Assembly (NCBI GenBank): GCA_003221895.1 | Contig: QHUJ01000120.1 | Location: forward strand, 26,503-90,502 | Direction of reading: 5' to 3' | DNA length: 64,000 nt | Source of the DNA: Gemmatimonadota bacterium | Lineage (GTDB): Bacteria > Gemmatimonadota > Gemmatimonadetes > Gemmatimonadales > GWC2-71-9 | Part shown: piece by piece, positions 19,794-27,946 of the stretch | Position numbering within the stretch: the stretch's first letter is position 1 | How the letters are laid out: the number at the start of each line of letters is the position of its first letter | Position numbers and translations under genes: made by a program | The notes under the pieces: generated by a model | Database searches by the model: none | What the model was told of the DNA's origin: nothing | What the model saw: only the letters and a program-made list of their open reading frames with translations

Positions 19794-20872
19794 CGGGGCT
19801 CCACATTCGGTTCGTCTTCAAGCAAGCGCCGCACAAACGCCGCGCGCACCGTCGGCAGTTCGCGGTCGCCGGTAGACCGGTCGTCCATGGCTGCCAGGTG
19901 CGCGAGCTGGGTATAGATCAGCAGCTTGTTGAGCGTATATACCCCGGGTCCCGGCAGCAGCTTCAGCCCAACGCCCAACCGCACACCGCTCAACAGATTC
20001 ATCGTCTCTTCAAACGTCAACCGGCGCGCGTGTTTCAGCAAACCGTATGCGCGCCATGTCTTATCCTCGACTTCCTCAGGTGCCGTTCGCAACAGCACGT
20101 CCCGTGCCTGCTCTTCGTATTCGACGACTTGCCGGACGATCTTCCCGAGGTGATCGATGAGCTCGTCTTCAGTCTTCCCCAAGGTTGTTTGGTTGGACAA
20201 CTGGAAGAAATTTCCGACGACTTCACTGCCTTCCCCGTACAGGCCCCGAAACGTCAATCCCACCTGCGAGAGGCCTTGCAGAACTTTGTTGATTTCCTTG
20301 GTCAAAACAAGGCCCGGCAAATGGATAAGAACGCTGGCCCTGAGACCGGTTCCTGCATTCGTGGGACAAGACGTAAGATAGCCAAATTCAGGGTGAAAGG
20401 CGAAAGGAATCAGCGTGCCGAGTTCGGCATCTACCGATTCCACCGCGGCATAGGCGTCCTCCAAATCGAATCCCGACCACATGCCGTGCAGCCGCAGATG
20501 ATCCTCTTCGTTCACCATCACCCCAACCTGATCCTGCACCAACAGCGCCGCGCCCGGTCGAGGCGGCGATTCGCGCTCCAAGCCCGCTAACTCCTTACTG
20601 ATGAGATGGCGCTCGTGCAGCAGTTGCCGCTCGGGACGCTCCATCTCGTCGAGATGGAATGCGACGGCCGACGACAAGTGGTCGGAGGCGGCGGCGGCTT
20701 CCTGCACACGGTCCAGCACGGCTTTCCGGTCGGTATCCTTCGCCCGCTGGCTGAACGGGATCCCCCGCACGTTGCGGGCAAGCCGGATGCGGGTGGACAG
20801 GACGATCGTCGATTTCGGCCCCGATGCGTCCAGCCAGCGCATCCCGCCATCGGGTAGCAGTGTCAGGTCCAT
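19790..20872 (-). CDS. mcsB: Protein arginine kinase McsB
   Basis: McsB phosphorylates arginine residues and marks proteins for ClpCP. The 360-residue protein is a phosphagen-kinase relative. Nucleotide-binding arginines are in STRIRLARNVRGIPFSQRA near residues 26-45, the catalytic cysteine region is YLTSCPTNAGTGLRASVLIH, and further basic and glutamate segments follow. Length fits the Bacillus enzyme (363). ATG at 20872 shares a base with the mcsA stop (TAATG). McsB is best known from Firmicutes, so its presence next to LPS genes is notable. Confidence 0.94.
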   Translation of the reverse strand: MDLTLLPDGGMRWLDASGPKSTIVLSTRIRLARNVRGIPFSQRAKDTDRKAVLDRVQEAAAASDHLSSAVAFHLDEMERPERQLLHERHLISKELAGLERESPPRPGAALLVQDQVGVMVNEEDHLRLHGMWSGFDLEDAYAAVESVDAELGTLIPFAFHPEFGYLTSCPTNAGTGLRASVLIHLPGLVLTKEINKVLQGLSQVGLTFRGLYGEGSEVVGNFFQLSNQTTLGKTEDELIDHLGKIVRQVVEYEEQARDVLLRTAPEEVEDKTWRAYGLLKHARRLTFEETMNLLSGVRLGVGLKLLPGPGVYTLNKLLIYTQLAHLAAMDDRSTGDRELPTVRAAFVRRLLEDEPNVEPR

Positions 20873-21369
20873 TACTCGAGTACCCGGATGCGATCGCGCA
20901 GCTCAGCCGCGAGCTCGAAGTTCTCGCCTTCCACCGCCCGCCGCAGCTGCGCCTTCAGCTCGAGCAGGCGGCTGCGGGGATCGGCTGCCCCCTCCAGGTC
21001 GCCCGGCGCATCGTAGCGCTCCCCGACGTGCTGGCTCGAGCCGTGGAGCCGGCGGAGCAGATCACGCAAGTGCGCGTCGAATGTGGCGTAGCACTGATCG
21101 CAGCCCAGGCGGCCGGAGTCGCGGAAGTCGCGCAGCGTACTGCCGCACGACGCGCAACGCACGCCATCGGCCGGCGTGGGGACGAGGGCGCCTCCCTTCC
21201 CCAACGCCGTCAGGAATCCGCCGAGCGGCGTCTTGAGGACGGCGCCACCGGTTTCGACACCCTTCAGCTGGGCACACTGCTCGCAGAGATGGAGGGTGAC
21301 TTTGGAGTCATGCTCCACCTGCGTGAGGTTGATGATCGCGTCGCGCTCCTTGCAGTTATCGCACAGCAT
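20872..21369 (-). CDS. mcsA: McsA-type zinc and UVR-motif activator protein
   Basis: McsA activates McsB. The 165-residue protein has four CXXC pairs that can bind zinc: CDNC at residues 3-6, CEQC, CASC and CDQC. A C-terminal UVR motif follows (LKAQLRRAVEGENFELAAEL then RDRI). Bacillus McsA has the same order of modules. ATG at 21369 shares one base with the lolD stop (TGATG). The frame is open further upstream to 21612, but those residues lie across lolD and have no family similarity. It lies immediately upstream of mcsB. Confidence 0.92.
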   Translation of the reverse strand: MLCDNCKERDAIINLTQVEHDSKVTLHLCEQCAQLKGVETGGAVLKTPLGGFLTALGKGGALVPTPADGVRCASCGSTLRDFRDSGRLGCDQCYATFDAHLRDLLRRLHGSSQHVGERYDAPGDLEGAADPRSRLLELKAQLRRAVEGENFELAAELRDRIRVLE

Positions 21370-22070
21370 CAGGGTATCGCATCGACCGAGCTCACCACCG
21401 TGAGCCGGCCGTCCTCCAGGAGAAGCACCCGATCCGCCCGGCCGGCGAGCTGGCGATTGTGCGTGACCACGACGATCGCCGTCTCGTATTCCCGAGCCAG
21501 GCGGAAGAAGATCTCGTGCAACCGTTCGGCATTCGCGTGGTCGAGGTTGCCCGACGGCTCGTCGGCCAGCACGACGTTGGGATCGTGGACCAGCGCGCGC
21601 GCCACCGCGCACCGCTGCTGTTCGCCGCCGGACAGTTCGGCCGGCCGATGGCTCATCCGCCCCGCCAGACCCACGTCGGACAGCACCTCTTCGGCCCGCG
21701 AGCGAGCCTGGCGGGGCGACGTACCGCCGATCAGGAGTGGCATCATCACATTCTCGACCGCTGAAAACTCACGCAGCAGGTGGTGAAACTGGAACACAAA
21801 TCCCAGCTTCCGGTTCCGAAGTTCCGCGGCGCCGCCCGCATCCTGATCGGCATAGCGAGAGCCGTCCAGCCAAATATCACCGCCGGTCGGCGTATCCAGC
21901 GCACCCAGCAAATGCAGCAACGTGCTTTTTCCCGCTCCCGACGACCCGACGATGGCGACGAACTCGCCGCGTCGCACTTCCATGTCCACGCCGCGCAGCA
22001 CCTCGAGCGGCTGCCCATCGCCTCCCGCGAAGACCTTGCGGACACTGCGAGCCACGAGCAGCGCGTTCAT
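21369..22070 (-). CDS. lolD: ABC transporter ATPase, LolD type
   Basis: ATPase partner of the lipoprotein-releasing permease, which moves lipoproteins from the inner membrane to LolA. The 233-residue protein carries Walker A GSSGAGKST, signature AELSGGEQQRCAVARALV, Walker B NVVLADEPSGNLD and the H-loop VVVTHNRQLA, with the MacB/LolD-type spacing. It overlaps the permease by 4 bp, which supports a dedicated pair. MacB-like or FtsE-like alternatives are less likely given the neighbour's LolC/E features. Confidence 0.9.
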   Translation of the reverse strand: MNALLVARSVRKVFAGGDGQPLEVLRGVDMEVRRGEFVAIVGSSGAGKSTLLHLLGALDTPTGGDIWLDGSRYADQDAGGAAELRNRKLGFVFQFHHLLREFSAVENVMMPLLIGGTSPRQARSRAEEVLSDVGLAGRMSHRPAELSGGEQQRCAVARALVHDPNVVLADEPSGNLDHANAERLHEIFFRLAREYETAIVVVTHNRQLAGRADRVLLLEDGRLTVVSSVDAIP

Positions 22071-23407
22071 TCGTATCGAATCGCGGCCACCGGATCGAGC
22101 CGGGCGGCCTGCATACTGGGGTACAGCGGCGCCAGGGTGGCGATGACCAGACTCGCAGCGATGACCGCCAGGGCATCGAGAGGATTCGTCAGCACCGGCA
22201 GATGATCGATGAAGTAGATCGACGGATCGATGGGGATCAGGTGACCGCGATTGACGCTCGACCCCACGATCAGGCCCAACACCGTGCCGAGGGCCGTACC
22301 CGTAAGGCCGATGAACACGCCCTGGATGAGGAAGACGCGCCGAATCCGGTTGCGCGCCATCCCCATCGCCAGGAGGATGCCGATCTCGCGCGTTTTGTCG
22401 CGCACGACCATGGTCAGCGTCCCCACGACATTGAAGGCAGCCACGACACAGATCAGGAACACGACGAGCCCCATCGCGAGCTTCTCGAGCTTGAGCGCCG
22501 AAAAGAGCGAGCGGTTTTGCAGCTGCCAGTCGAGCGCGCGATACGGATATCCGAGCTGGCTCTCGAGCTGCTGCCCGAAGGCGTTCGCCTGCTCGGGATT
22601 GGCGAGCCGCACCTCGAGCCCAGTGACCGCATTGGCGAGCCCGGCGAAGTCCTGCGCGTTTTCACGCCGCATGACGACGTAGCTGTTGTCGTAATCGTAC
22701 ATCCCCGTTTCGAACAGACCCGTCACCTCGTAGCGGCGATACTTCGGGACGAACGCGCCAAGGCTGCGGTTGAACTGCGAGCCGGCCGGCGCGACCATGG
22801 TCACGATCTCACCAGGATAGGCCGAGAGCTTGGTGGCGAGCCGGGTCCCGATCGCAATGCCGCCTTCCACGCCCGGCTGCGTCGTGTGGAACGTCAGGTC
22901 GCCCTTTGTGAAGTAATGCGGCAGACTCGTTACGGCGCGCGTGCCCGTATCGGCTTCGACGCCGATCACCGCCACTCCCTCGGCGTAATCGTGCCCCGCG
23001 GAGATGAGGCCCTGCGTCAGCACGAACGGCGCGGCGGCCACCACCCCCGGGGTGCGCTGCACTTTGCCGAGCACGGTGCCCCAATCGTCGAGCCGCAGCC
23101 CCTCGCCATAGGTGAGGACGCGGAGATGGGGATTCACGACGAGAATTTTCTCGCGCAGGTCGTTCTGCATCCCGTTCATGACGCCGAGCACGATCACCAG
23201 AGCCATGACGCCGACGGTCACGCCGCCCACCGCGATCACCGTAATTAAGGAAAGGAGACGCGACGACCGGCGGCTGCGCAGGTAGCGCATCGCGACGCGC
23301 AGATCGAGCCAATTCGGCCAGTTGGCGGCCAGCACCACGAGCGCCCCGATCGTCGCGATCACGAACAGGGCCTTGAGGATGTCGAGGACCGTGATGGAAA
23401 TCGTCAT
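22067..23407 (-). CDS. lolC: Lipoprotein-releasing ABC permease, LolC/LolE family, with extra N-terminal helix
   Basis: FtsX-type permease of the Lol system. The 446-residue protein has the LolC/E core: MRYLRSRRSSRLLSLITVIA at residues about 41-60 (first core helix), a large periplasmic domain, then three C-terminal membrane helices with MVVRDKTREIGILLAMGM and GVFIGLTGTALGTVLG. About 38 residues precede the usual start and contain an additional hydrophobic segment (LFVIATIGALVVLAANW). The ATG at 23407 is fixed by a 4-bp overlap with the lysS stop, though an internal ATG at residue 41 would give a canonical N-terminus. Only one permease gene is present, so the complex may be a homodimer or use a partner encoded elsewhere. 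Confidence 0.88.
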   Translation of the reverse strand: MTISITVLDILKALFVIATIGALVVLAANWPNWLDLRVAMRYLRSRRSSRLLSLITVIAVGGVTVGVMALVIVLGVMNGMQNDLREKILVVNPHLRVLTYGEGLRLDDWGTVLGKVQRTPGVVAAAPFVLTQGLISAGHDYAEGVAVIGVEADTGTRAVTSLPHYFTKGDLTFHTTQPGVEGGIAIGTRLATKLSAYPGEIVTMVAPAGSQFNRSLGAFVPKYRRYEVTGLFETGMYDYDNSYVVMRRENAQDFAGLANAVTGLEVRLANPEQANAFGQQLESQLGYPYRALDWQLQNRSLFSALKLEKLAMGLVVFLICVVAAFNVVGTLTMVVRDKTREIGILLAMGMARNRIRRVFLIQGVFIGLTGTALGTVLGLIVGSSVNRGHLIPIDPSIYFIDHLPVLTNPLDALAVIAASLVIATLAPLYPSMQAARLDPVAAIRYE

Positions 23408-24885
23408 TCGGGCCGCAGCATCGGAAAGAGAATCACATCACGAATGTTCGTCTGGTCGGCGAGAATCATGGTCAACCGGTCGACGCCCAGGCCGACGCCG
23501 CCCGCGGGCGGCATGCCGTACTCCAGCGCGCGCAGGTAGTCCTCGTCCAGCTGCTGTGCGTCGGTGTCGCCCGCTGCGCGGAAGGCCGCTTGCTGCTCGA
23601 AGCGGCGCCGCTGCTCGTCGGGGTCGTTGAGCTCGCTGAACGCATTGGCGAGCTCGCGGTGCTGCACGAACAGCTCCCACCGCTCGACCTTGGTCGGATC
23701 ACCGCGCTTCGGCTTCGCGAGCGGCGAGAGCGCCACGGGATAGTCGAAGACGAACGTCGGCTGCACCAGCTTCGGCTCGACGCAGGTCTTGAAGACCTCA
23801 TCGACGAGCTTCGGCCCGCTGAGCGCAGCGATCTCGTCTGGCGGTGCATTGTGGCGCTTCAGCACGGCCCGCAGCTCGGCGTCGCTGGTGTGGGCGAGAT
23901 CGACGCCGGCGTGCTCGCGCACGAGCGCGTAATAGTCCTTGCGCGCGAACGGCCGCTCGAACGAGAGCGTCGCGCCGTGGCGCTCCAGCACGCTGCTCTT
24001 GAACAAGTCGAGCACGAGACCCGACAGCATTTCTTCCGTCAGTTGGGCCATGTCGTTGTAGTCTGCGTACGCCTGATACCACTCCGCCATCGTGAACTCA
24101 GGATTGTGAAAGCGCGACAATCCTTCGTTGCGAAAGTCGTGGCCGATCTCGTACACCTTCTCGAGACCGCCCACGATACAGCGCTTCAGGTACAGCTCAT
24201 CCGCGATGCGGAGATAAAACGTGGCGTCGAGGGCCTCGTAATGCGTCTGGAACGGCGATGCCGTCGCGCCGCCGTACAGCGGCTGCAACACCGGCGTCTC
24301 TACTTCCAAGTACCCCTTGCCGTCGAGGAACGCCCGAATCCCTTGGACAATCCGGGTGCGCAGCCGGAACAGTTCCCGCACCTCGGCATGCACCGCCAGA
24401 TCGGCGTACCGCTGCCGGTAGCGTAACTCCGGGTCGGTCAGTTCGCCGTGTTTTACGCCACTCGCGTCTTCCTTGCCGAGCGGCAGCGGCCGGAGTGCCT
24501 TGGCCAGCAAGGTACAGCGGCCGACGCGCACGGTGATTTCGCCCGTTCGGGTCTTCATCAGGCGCCCCTCGACCCCGATGTGATCCCCCAGGTCGAGCAG
24601 CTCGATCAGGCCGTAGAGATCCGTCCCCAGCTCATCGCCCTTGAAGTAAAGCTGGATCCTGCCGCTCGCGTCCTCCAGGTGCGCGAAGGTGGTTTTGCCG
24701 TGAGGCCGCAGCGCCACCAGGCGACCCGCCAGGCGGTACTGCGTGTGGTCGTTGTCATCCCGATACGCCCCGAGCGCCTGCTTGGCGGTGGCGCTGCGCT
24801 CAAAGCGGTACGCGAACGGGGCGACACCTCGCTCGATCAGCTCCTTCAGCTTCTCGCGGCGCGCGGCTTCGACGAAACCGGTCAT
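23404..24885 (-). CDS. lysS: Lysyl-tRNA synthetase, class II
   Basis: Charges tRNA-Lys. The 493-residue protein has an N-terminal OB-fold anticodon domain (about residues 45-150, beginning YRLAGRLVALRPHGKTTFAH). The class II catalytic domain follows, with motif 1 FLDGKGYLEVETPVLQPLYGG, motif 2 FRNEGLSRFHNPEFTMAEW and motif 3 GMPPAGGVGLGVDRLTMIL. ATG at 24885 shares a base with the prfB stop (TAATG). The frame is open upstream to 25179, but that part lies within prfB in another frame and is rejected. Confidence 0.96.
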   Translation of the reverse strand: MTGFVEAARREKLKELIERGVAPFAYRFERSATAKQALGAYRDDNDHTQYRLAGRLVALRPHGKTTFAHLEDASGRIQLYFKGDELGTDLYGLIELLDLGDHIGVEGRLMKTRTGEITVRVGRCTLLAKALRPLPLGKEDASGVKHGELTDPELRYRQRYADLAVHAEVRELFRLRTRIVQGIRAFLDGKGYLEVETPVLQPLYGGATASPFQTHYEALDATFYLRIADELYLKRCIVGGLEKVYEIGHDFRNEGLSRFHNPEFTMAEWYQAYADYNDMAQLTEEMLSGLVLDLFKSSVLERHGATLSFERPFARKDYYALVREHAGVDLAHTSDAELRAVLKRHNAPPDEIAALSGPKLVDEVFKTCVEPKLVQPTFVFDYPVALSPLAKPKRGDPTKVERWELFVQHRELANAFSELNDPDEQRRRFEQQAAFRAAGDTDAQQLDEDYLRALEYGMPPAGGVGLGVDRLTMILADQTNIRDVILFPMLRPE

Positions 24886-25992
24886 TACGCGGCCTTGCTT
24901 CCGAAGCGCTTGAGGAACGCTTCGATGAAGGGGTCGAGATCGCCGTCCATCACCTTCTGCACGTCGCTCACCTTCAGCTCGGTGCGGTGATCGTTCACCA
25001 TGGTGTAGGGCTGGAACACGTACGACCGAATCTGGTTGCCCCACGCGATGTCCGTCTTCTGCTTGTCCACTTCCGCCTTCTTGGCTTCGCGCTCGGCGAC
25101 CGCGCGCTCGTACAGCCGCGCCTTCAGCATTTTCATGGCCGTCGCCTTGTTCTTGCCCTGGCTGCGCTCCTGCTGGCACGATACGACAATCCCCGTCGGC
25201 AAGTGTGTGATCCGCACCGCAGACGATGTCTTGTTGACATGTTGCCCGCCCTTGCCGGACGCCCGAAACACGTCGATCCGCAGATCATCGTCCTTGATCT
25301 CGATCTCGATCTCGTCGTCGACTTCGGGATAGACGAAGACCGACGCGAACGAGGTGTGCCGGCGTGACTGCGAGTCGAACGGCGAGATCCGCACCAGGCG
25401 ATGGACGCCCTTCTCCGCCCTCAGGAGGCCAAAGGCGTATTGGCCGCGAATCTCGATCTCGGCAGATTTGATGCCCGCCTCTTCACCCGGGAGGATGTCG
25501 AGCACGTTCACGGCAAAGCCATGCCGCTCCGCCCAGCGCGTGTACATGCGGACCAGCATTTCGGCCCAGTCCTGTGACTCGGTACCGCCAGCACCCGGAT
25601 GAATGGTGAGCAGCGCATCGCGCGCATCATCCGGTCCCTGCAACATGGTCTGCATCTCGAGCGACTCGAGCCGGCCGGCGATTTCATCCGCCTCGGTCTC
25701 GAGCGAGCGTTGCATGGCGAGATCGACGTGGGATTCGGCTTCCAGCAGCTCGTTGAGCTCTCGGCCCTCATCCACCCGCTTGCGCAGCGCGTGGTACGGC
25801 TCGAGCCACCCTTTCAGCGATTTGACTTCGGCGACGGTCCGGCGGGCGCGCTCCGAGTCGGCCCATAACGTTCCGTCGGCCATCTTGTGCTCCAGCTCCG
25901 CGAAGCGCCCAGCTTTCCCCTCCACGTCAAAGAAAGCCCCGGAGCTCGGTGAGGCGACGATCGAAATCGGCAAAACGATCAGTGAGAGTCAT
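24885..25992 (-). CDS. prfB: Peptide chain release factor 2, expressed by +1 programmed frameshift
   Basis: RF2 terminates translation at UGA and UAA. Translation starts at ATG 25992 (frame MTLTDRFADFDRRLTELRGF then L). It meets an in-frame TGA at 25929-25927 after 21 codons and must shift +1 at CTT TGA C to continue as DVEGKAGRF. The full product is then about 368 residues, normal for RF2. The SPF anticodon-like motif (ISPFDSQSRRHTSF) identifies RF2, and the GGQ loop ASGKGGQHVNKTSSA is intact. The start overlaps the zinc-ribbon gene stop by 4 bp. Starting instead at the in-frame codon at 25973 would give a false N-terminus. Confidence 0.95.
25927..25941 (-). promoter_or_regulatory. RF2 autoregulatory +1 frameshift site
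   Basis: The coding strand reads CGGGGC TTT CTT TGA C. The CTT TGA C heptamer is the known RF2 slippery site, and the G-rich CGGGG just upstream can serve as the internal Shine-Dalgarno-like stimulator. In bacteria with this element, low RF2 makes ribosomes pause at UGA and shift, so the gene regulates itself. The sequence is seen directly; its activity is inferred from family knowledge. Confidence 0.93.
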
Positions 25993-26930
25993 GAGAACAG
26001 CGTCTTCCCCCCTGCGAGAATTTCGTTCAGAGCCTCGGTCCAGTACGGCGTGCTCTGCGCCATCTCCTGGCCGACCTGCTCGACGTACTCCTGCCAGCTC
26101 TTGTCGATTTCATCCCTGAAGAGCTGGGGCAGCGTTCCGTCGCGAATGCCCTGCTGCCGCTTCTCAGGATGATAGACGAGCATGTCCGATATCAGGGCCC
26201 GCGCCAGGCGTCGTGCCTTCTGCTTCGGGTCCTGAACCATAAACGGATTCACCGGACGGAGCGGACCGGTGCTGCGCTTGCCGGGCGTGGGCGGGGGGGG
26301 CGGGGGGGCCGGAGCGGCCGCCGGAGTGGCTCTCGACCCCGCGGCCTGCGGCGGTGGTGGAGGGGGAGCGGGAGGCGGAGGCGGCGGCGATTGCAATCGT
26401 GGCGCGGGAATCGCTGACGCAACCGGCGGCACGGGAGCCGACGAGGGCGCCCGAGGCACGAACGGCGCCGGACGCGCGGGCGTGGCGGCGGTCGCTGCGG
26501 GCCTCGCGGCGAACGGGTTCCGGCTCGACGGGGGTGCCGCAGGCCTGGCCGGCGCTGCAGCGATGGACGGCGCTGTGGGTCGCGCCGCTGGTGGCGCTGC
26601 GGGTGTCGCGGGCCGGGCGATCGGCGACGGCGCAGAAGCCGGCGCCGCAGGAGCGGCTACGGGCGTCCGGGCTGTGAAGGGTGCCGGGGCTCGCGGGGCC
26701 GGCGCGGGTGGGGGGGGCGGCGGAGGCGGGGGTGGCGGCGACATCGCAGGCCGTGAAGATGCGGCCGCGGGCGCTGGAGTTGCAGGCGCCCCGTGCGCAG
26801 CCGCTGCTCCATCCACGCTGACAGCGAAGATGTTGCTGCACACGCTGCAGCGCGCGCGGATGCCACTCGCGGGGACCTTGGTCGGGTCAACGCGATAGAC
26901 CGTTTGGCACGATGGACAGTTGACGTTCAC
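25989..26930 (-). CDS. MJ0042-type zinc-ribbon protein with long Pro/Ala-rich linker
   Basis: The 313-residue product starts with a zinc ribbon of two CXXC pairs (CPSCQTVYRVDP and ARCSVCSNIFAV, residues about 5-36). About 180 residues of low-complexity Pro/Ala-rich sequence with poly-proline runs follow, likely disordered. The C-terminal domain (about residues 228-313) is compact and helical, with KARRLARALISDMLVYHPEK and EIDKSWQEYVEQVGQEMA. Similar zinc-ribbon plus proline-rich layouts occur in Gemmatimonadota and Myxococcota, but no function is known to me. The start is GTG at 26930, 3 bp after the GGDEF gene; it overlaps prfB by 4 bp. Confidence 0.8.
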   Translation of the reverse strand: MNVNCPSCQTVYRVDPTKVPASGIRARCSVCSNIFAVSVDGAAAAHGAPATPAPAAASSRPAMSPPPPPPPPPPPAPAPRAPAPFTARTPVAAPAAPASAPSPIARPATPAAPPAARPTAPSIAAAPARPAAPPSSRNPFAARPAATAATPARPAPFVPRAPSSAPVPPVASAIPAPRLQSPPPPPPAPPPPPPQAAGSRATPAAAPAPPPPPPTPGKRSTGPLRPVNPFMVQDPKQKARRLARALISDMLVYHPEKRQQGIRDGTLPQLFRDEIDKSWQEYVEQVGQEMAQSTPYWTEALNEILAGGKTLFS

Positions 26931-26933
26931 GCG

Positions 26934-27911
26934 CTACGCCTCGCTGTCTCCTCTTTCCTCGTCGTTCCCTTCCCGATCGTGACGGCGATCGACCACGAAT
27001 ACCGAGCCCGCCTGCGTCTTCGCGTAGCTCTTCATTTCAGTGGCCAGCTCGCTCACCTGGGCGGGGTGCGCAAAGCGGCGGTGCTTGTTGGTGACGACGC
27101 CGATCGACAGCGTCATGAGCGGCACGCGATGCAGTTGCCCGCGCCGATCCTTGCCGAAGTAGTAGCCCGCGCGACGATCTTGCTCGTTGTACTGATAGGG
27201 CACGAGCGTGTCGAACACGTCCAGCACCTCGGTGCAGACCGCCTGAATGCTCTCGATCGGGATGACTACTATAAAATCATCGCCGCCGATATGCCCAACG
27301 AAGCCTTCTGGTCCAACCATCCCCCGCACCACGTCGTGCAAAATGCGGGAGAGCAGATAGATGACCCGATCGCCGTCGTAATAGCTGTAGCGATCGTTGT
27401 ATTCCTTGAAGTGATCGAGATCGGCGTAGCAGACCGCAAACAGCTCGCCGCGCTCCATGCGCCGGCGCACTGCGCGTTCGATCTCGGTCGTCCCCGGGAG
27501 TCGAGTCGAAGGGTTTACCGCGACATCCCGCTCGGCGCGTGTGACCAGGGCGTCGAGGCGGCCGGCCTGCTCTCCCGGTTCGAACAGCGGCGTGATGACT
27601 TCATCGGCGCCGGCGGCAAACCAGCGACGAACCGCATCGGTCGCGTGACGATTGATCACCACGGCGAGCGGAACAATGGCCGTGTAGGCATCGCCTTTGA
27701 GCCGGGAGCAGAGCTCCATCCCCTCTTCTCCGGCACTATCGGCGTCCACCACCACCAGCGTGGGAAGAGAGCGCAGCACCCGCTCTTCCACAGCCGCCGC
27801 TTGGGGAATGCTGATCACGGGAACCCCTCTCCCGTTGACCCAGGCGGTCACGAAGTCAGGTACGGACCGACCAGCCGGCGAAAAGAAAAGAATGGCTTGG
27901 CGCGACCGCAC
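26934..27911 (-). CDS. GGDEF-domain protein with N-terminal pseudo-receiver
   Basis: The 325-residue protein has a receiver-like N-terminal domain (about residues 1-125) that lacks the usual acidic pair at its first strand but keeps LVVVDADSAGEEGMELC. A GGDEF domain follows (about 135-305), with a GHIGGDDFIVVIP signature and CYADLDHFKEYNDRYSY at the metal-binding strand. The GGDDF variant and missing upstream RXXD inhibitory site leave it uncertain whether it makes cyclic di-GMP or only binds nucleotide. The C-terminal tail is charged. GTG at 27911 has a good ribosome site (AGGAG, 6 nt upstream). No EAL domain or other signalling gene is adjacent. Confidence 0.85.
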   Translation of the reverse strand: MRSRQAILFFSPAGRSVPDFVTAWVNGRGVPVISIPQAAAVEERVLRSLPTLVVVDADSAGEEGMELCSRLKGDAYTAIVPLAVVINRHATDAVRRWFAAGADEVITPLFEPGEQAGRLDALVTRAERDVAVNPSTRLPGTTEIERAVRRRMERGELFAVCYADLDHFKEYNDRYSYYDGDRVIYLLSRILHDVVRGMVGPEGFVGHIGGDDFIVVIPIESIQAVCTEVLDVFDTLVPYQYNEQDRRAGYYFGKDRRGQLHRVPLMTLSIGVVTNKHRRFAHPAQVSELATEMKSYAKTQAGSVFVVDRRHDREGNDEERGDSEA

Positions 27912-27946
27912 CTCACTCCTCTCGTAAGGGTAGAAACCACCTAAAC

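Noticed and set aside
24886..25179. In-frame upstream extension of lysS
   Set aside because: It overlaps prfB in another frame and shows no synthetase similarity; the coupled ATG at 24885 fits.
25930..25973. Second-frame start for prfB at 25973
   Set aside because: The family N-terminus and ribosome coupling come from ATG 25992 with the +1 shift.
26281..26400. Multiple G/C runs in the zinc-ribbon gene as a repeat array
   Set aside because: They encode poly-proline/alanine linker; irregular spacing and no repeat unit, so not a CRISPR or tandem repeat.
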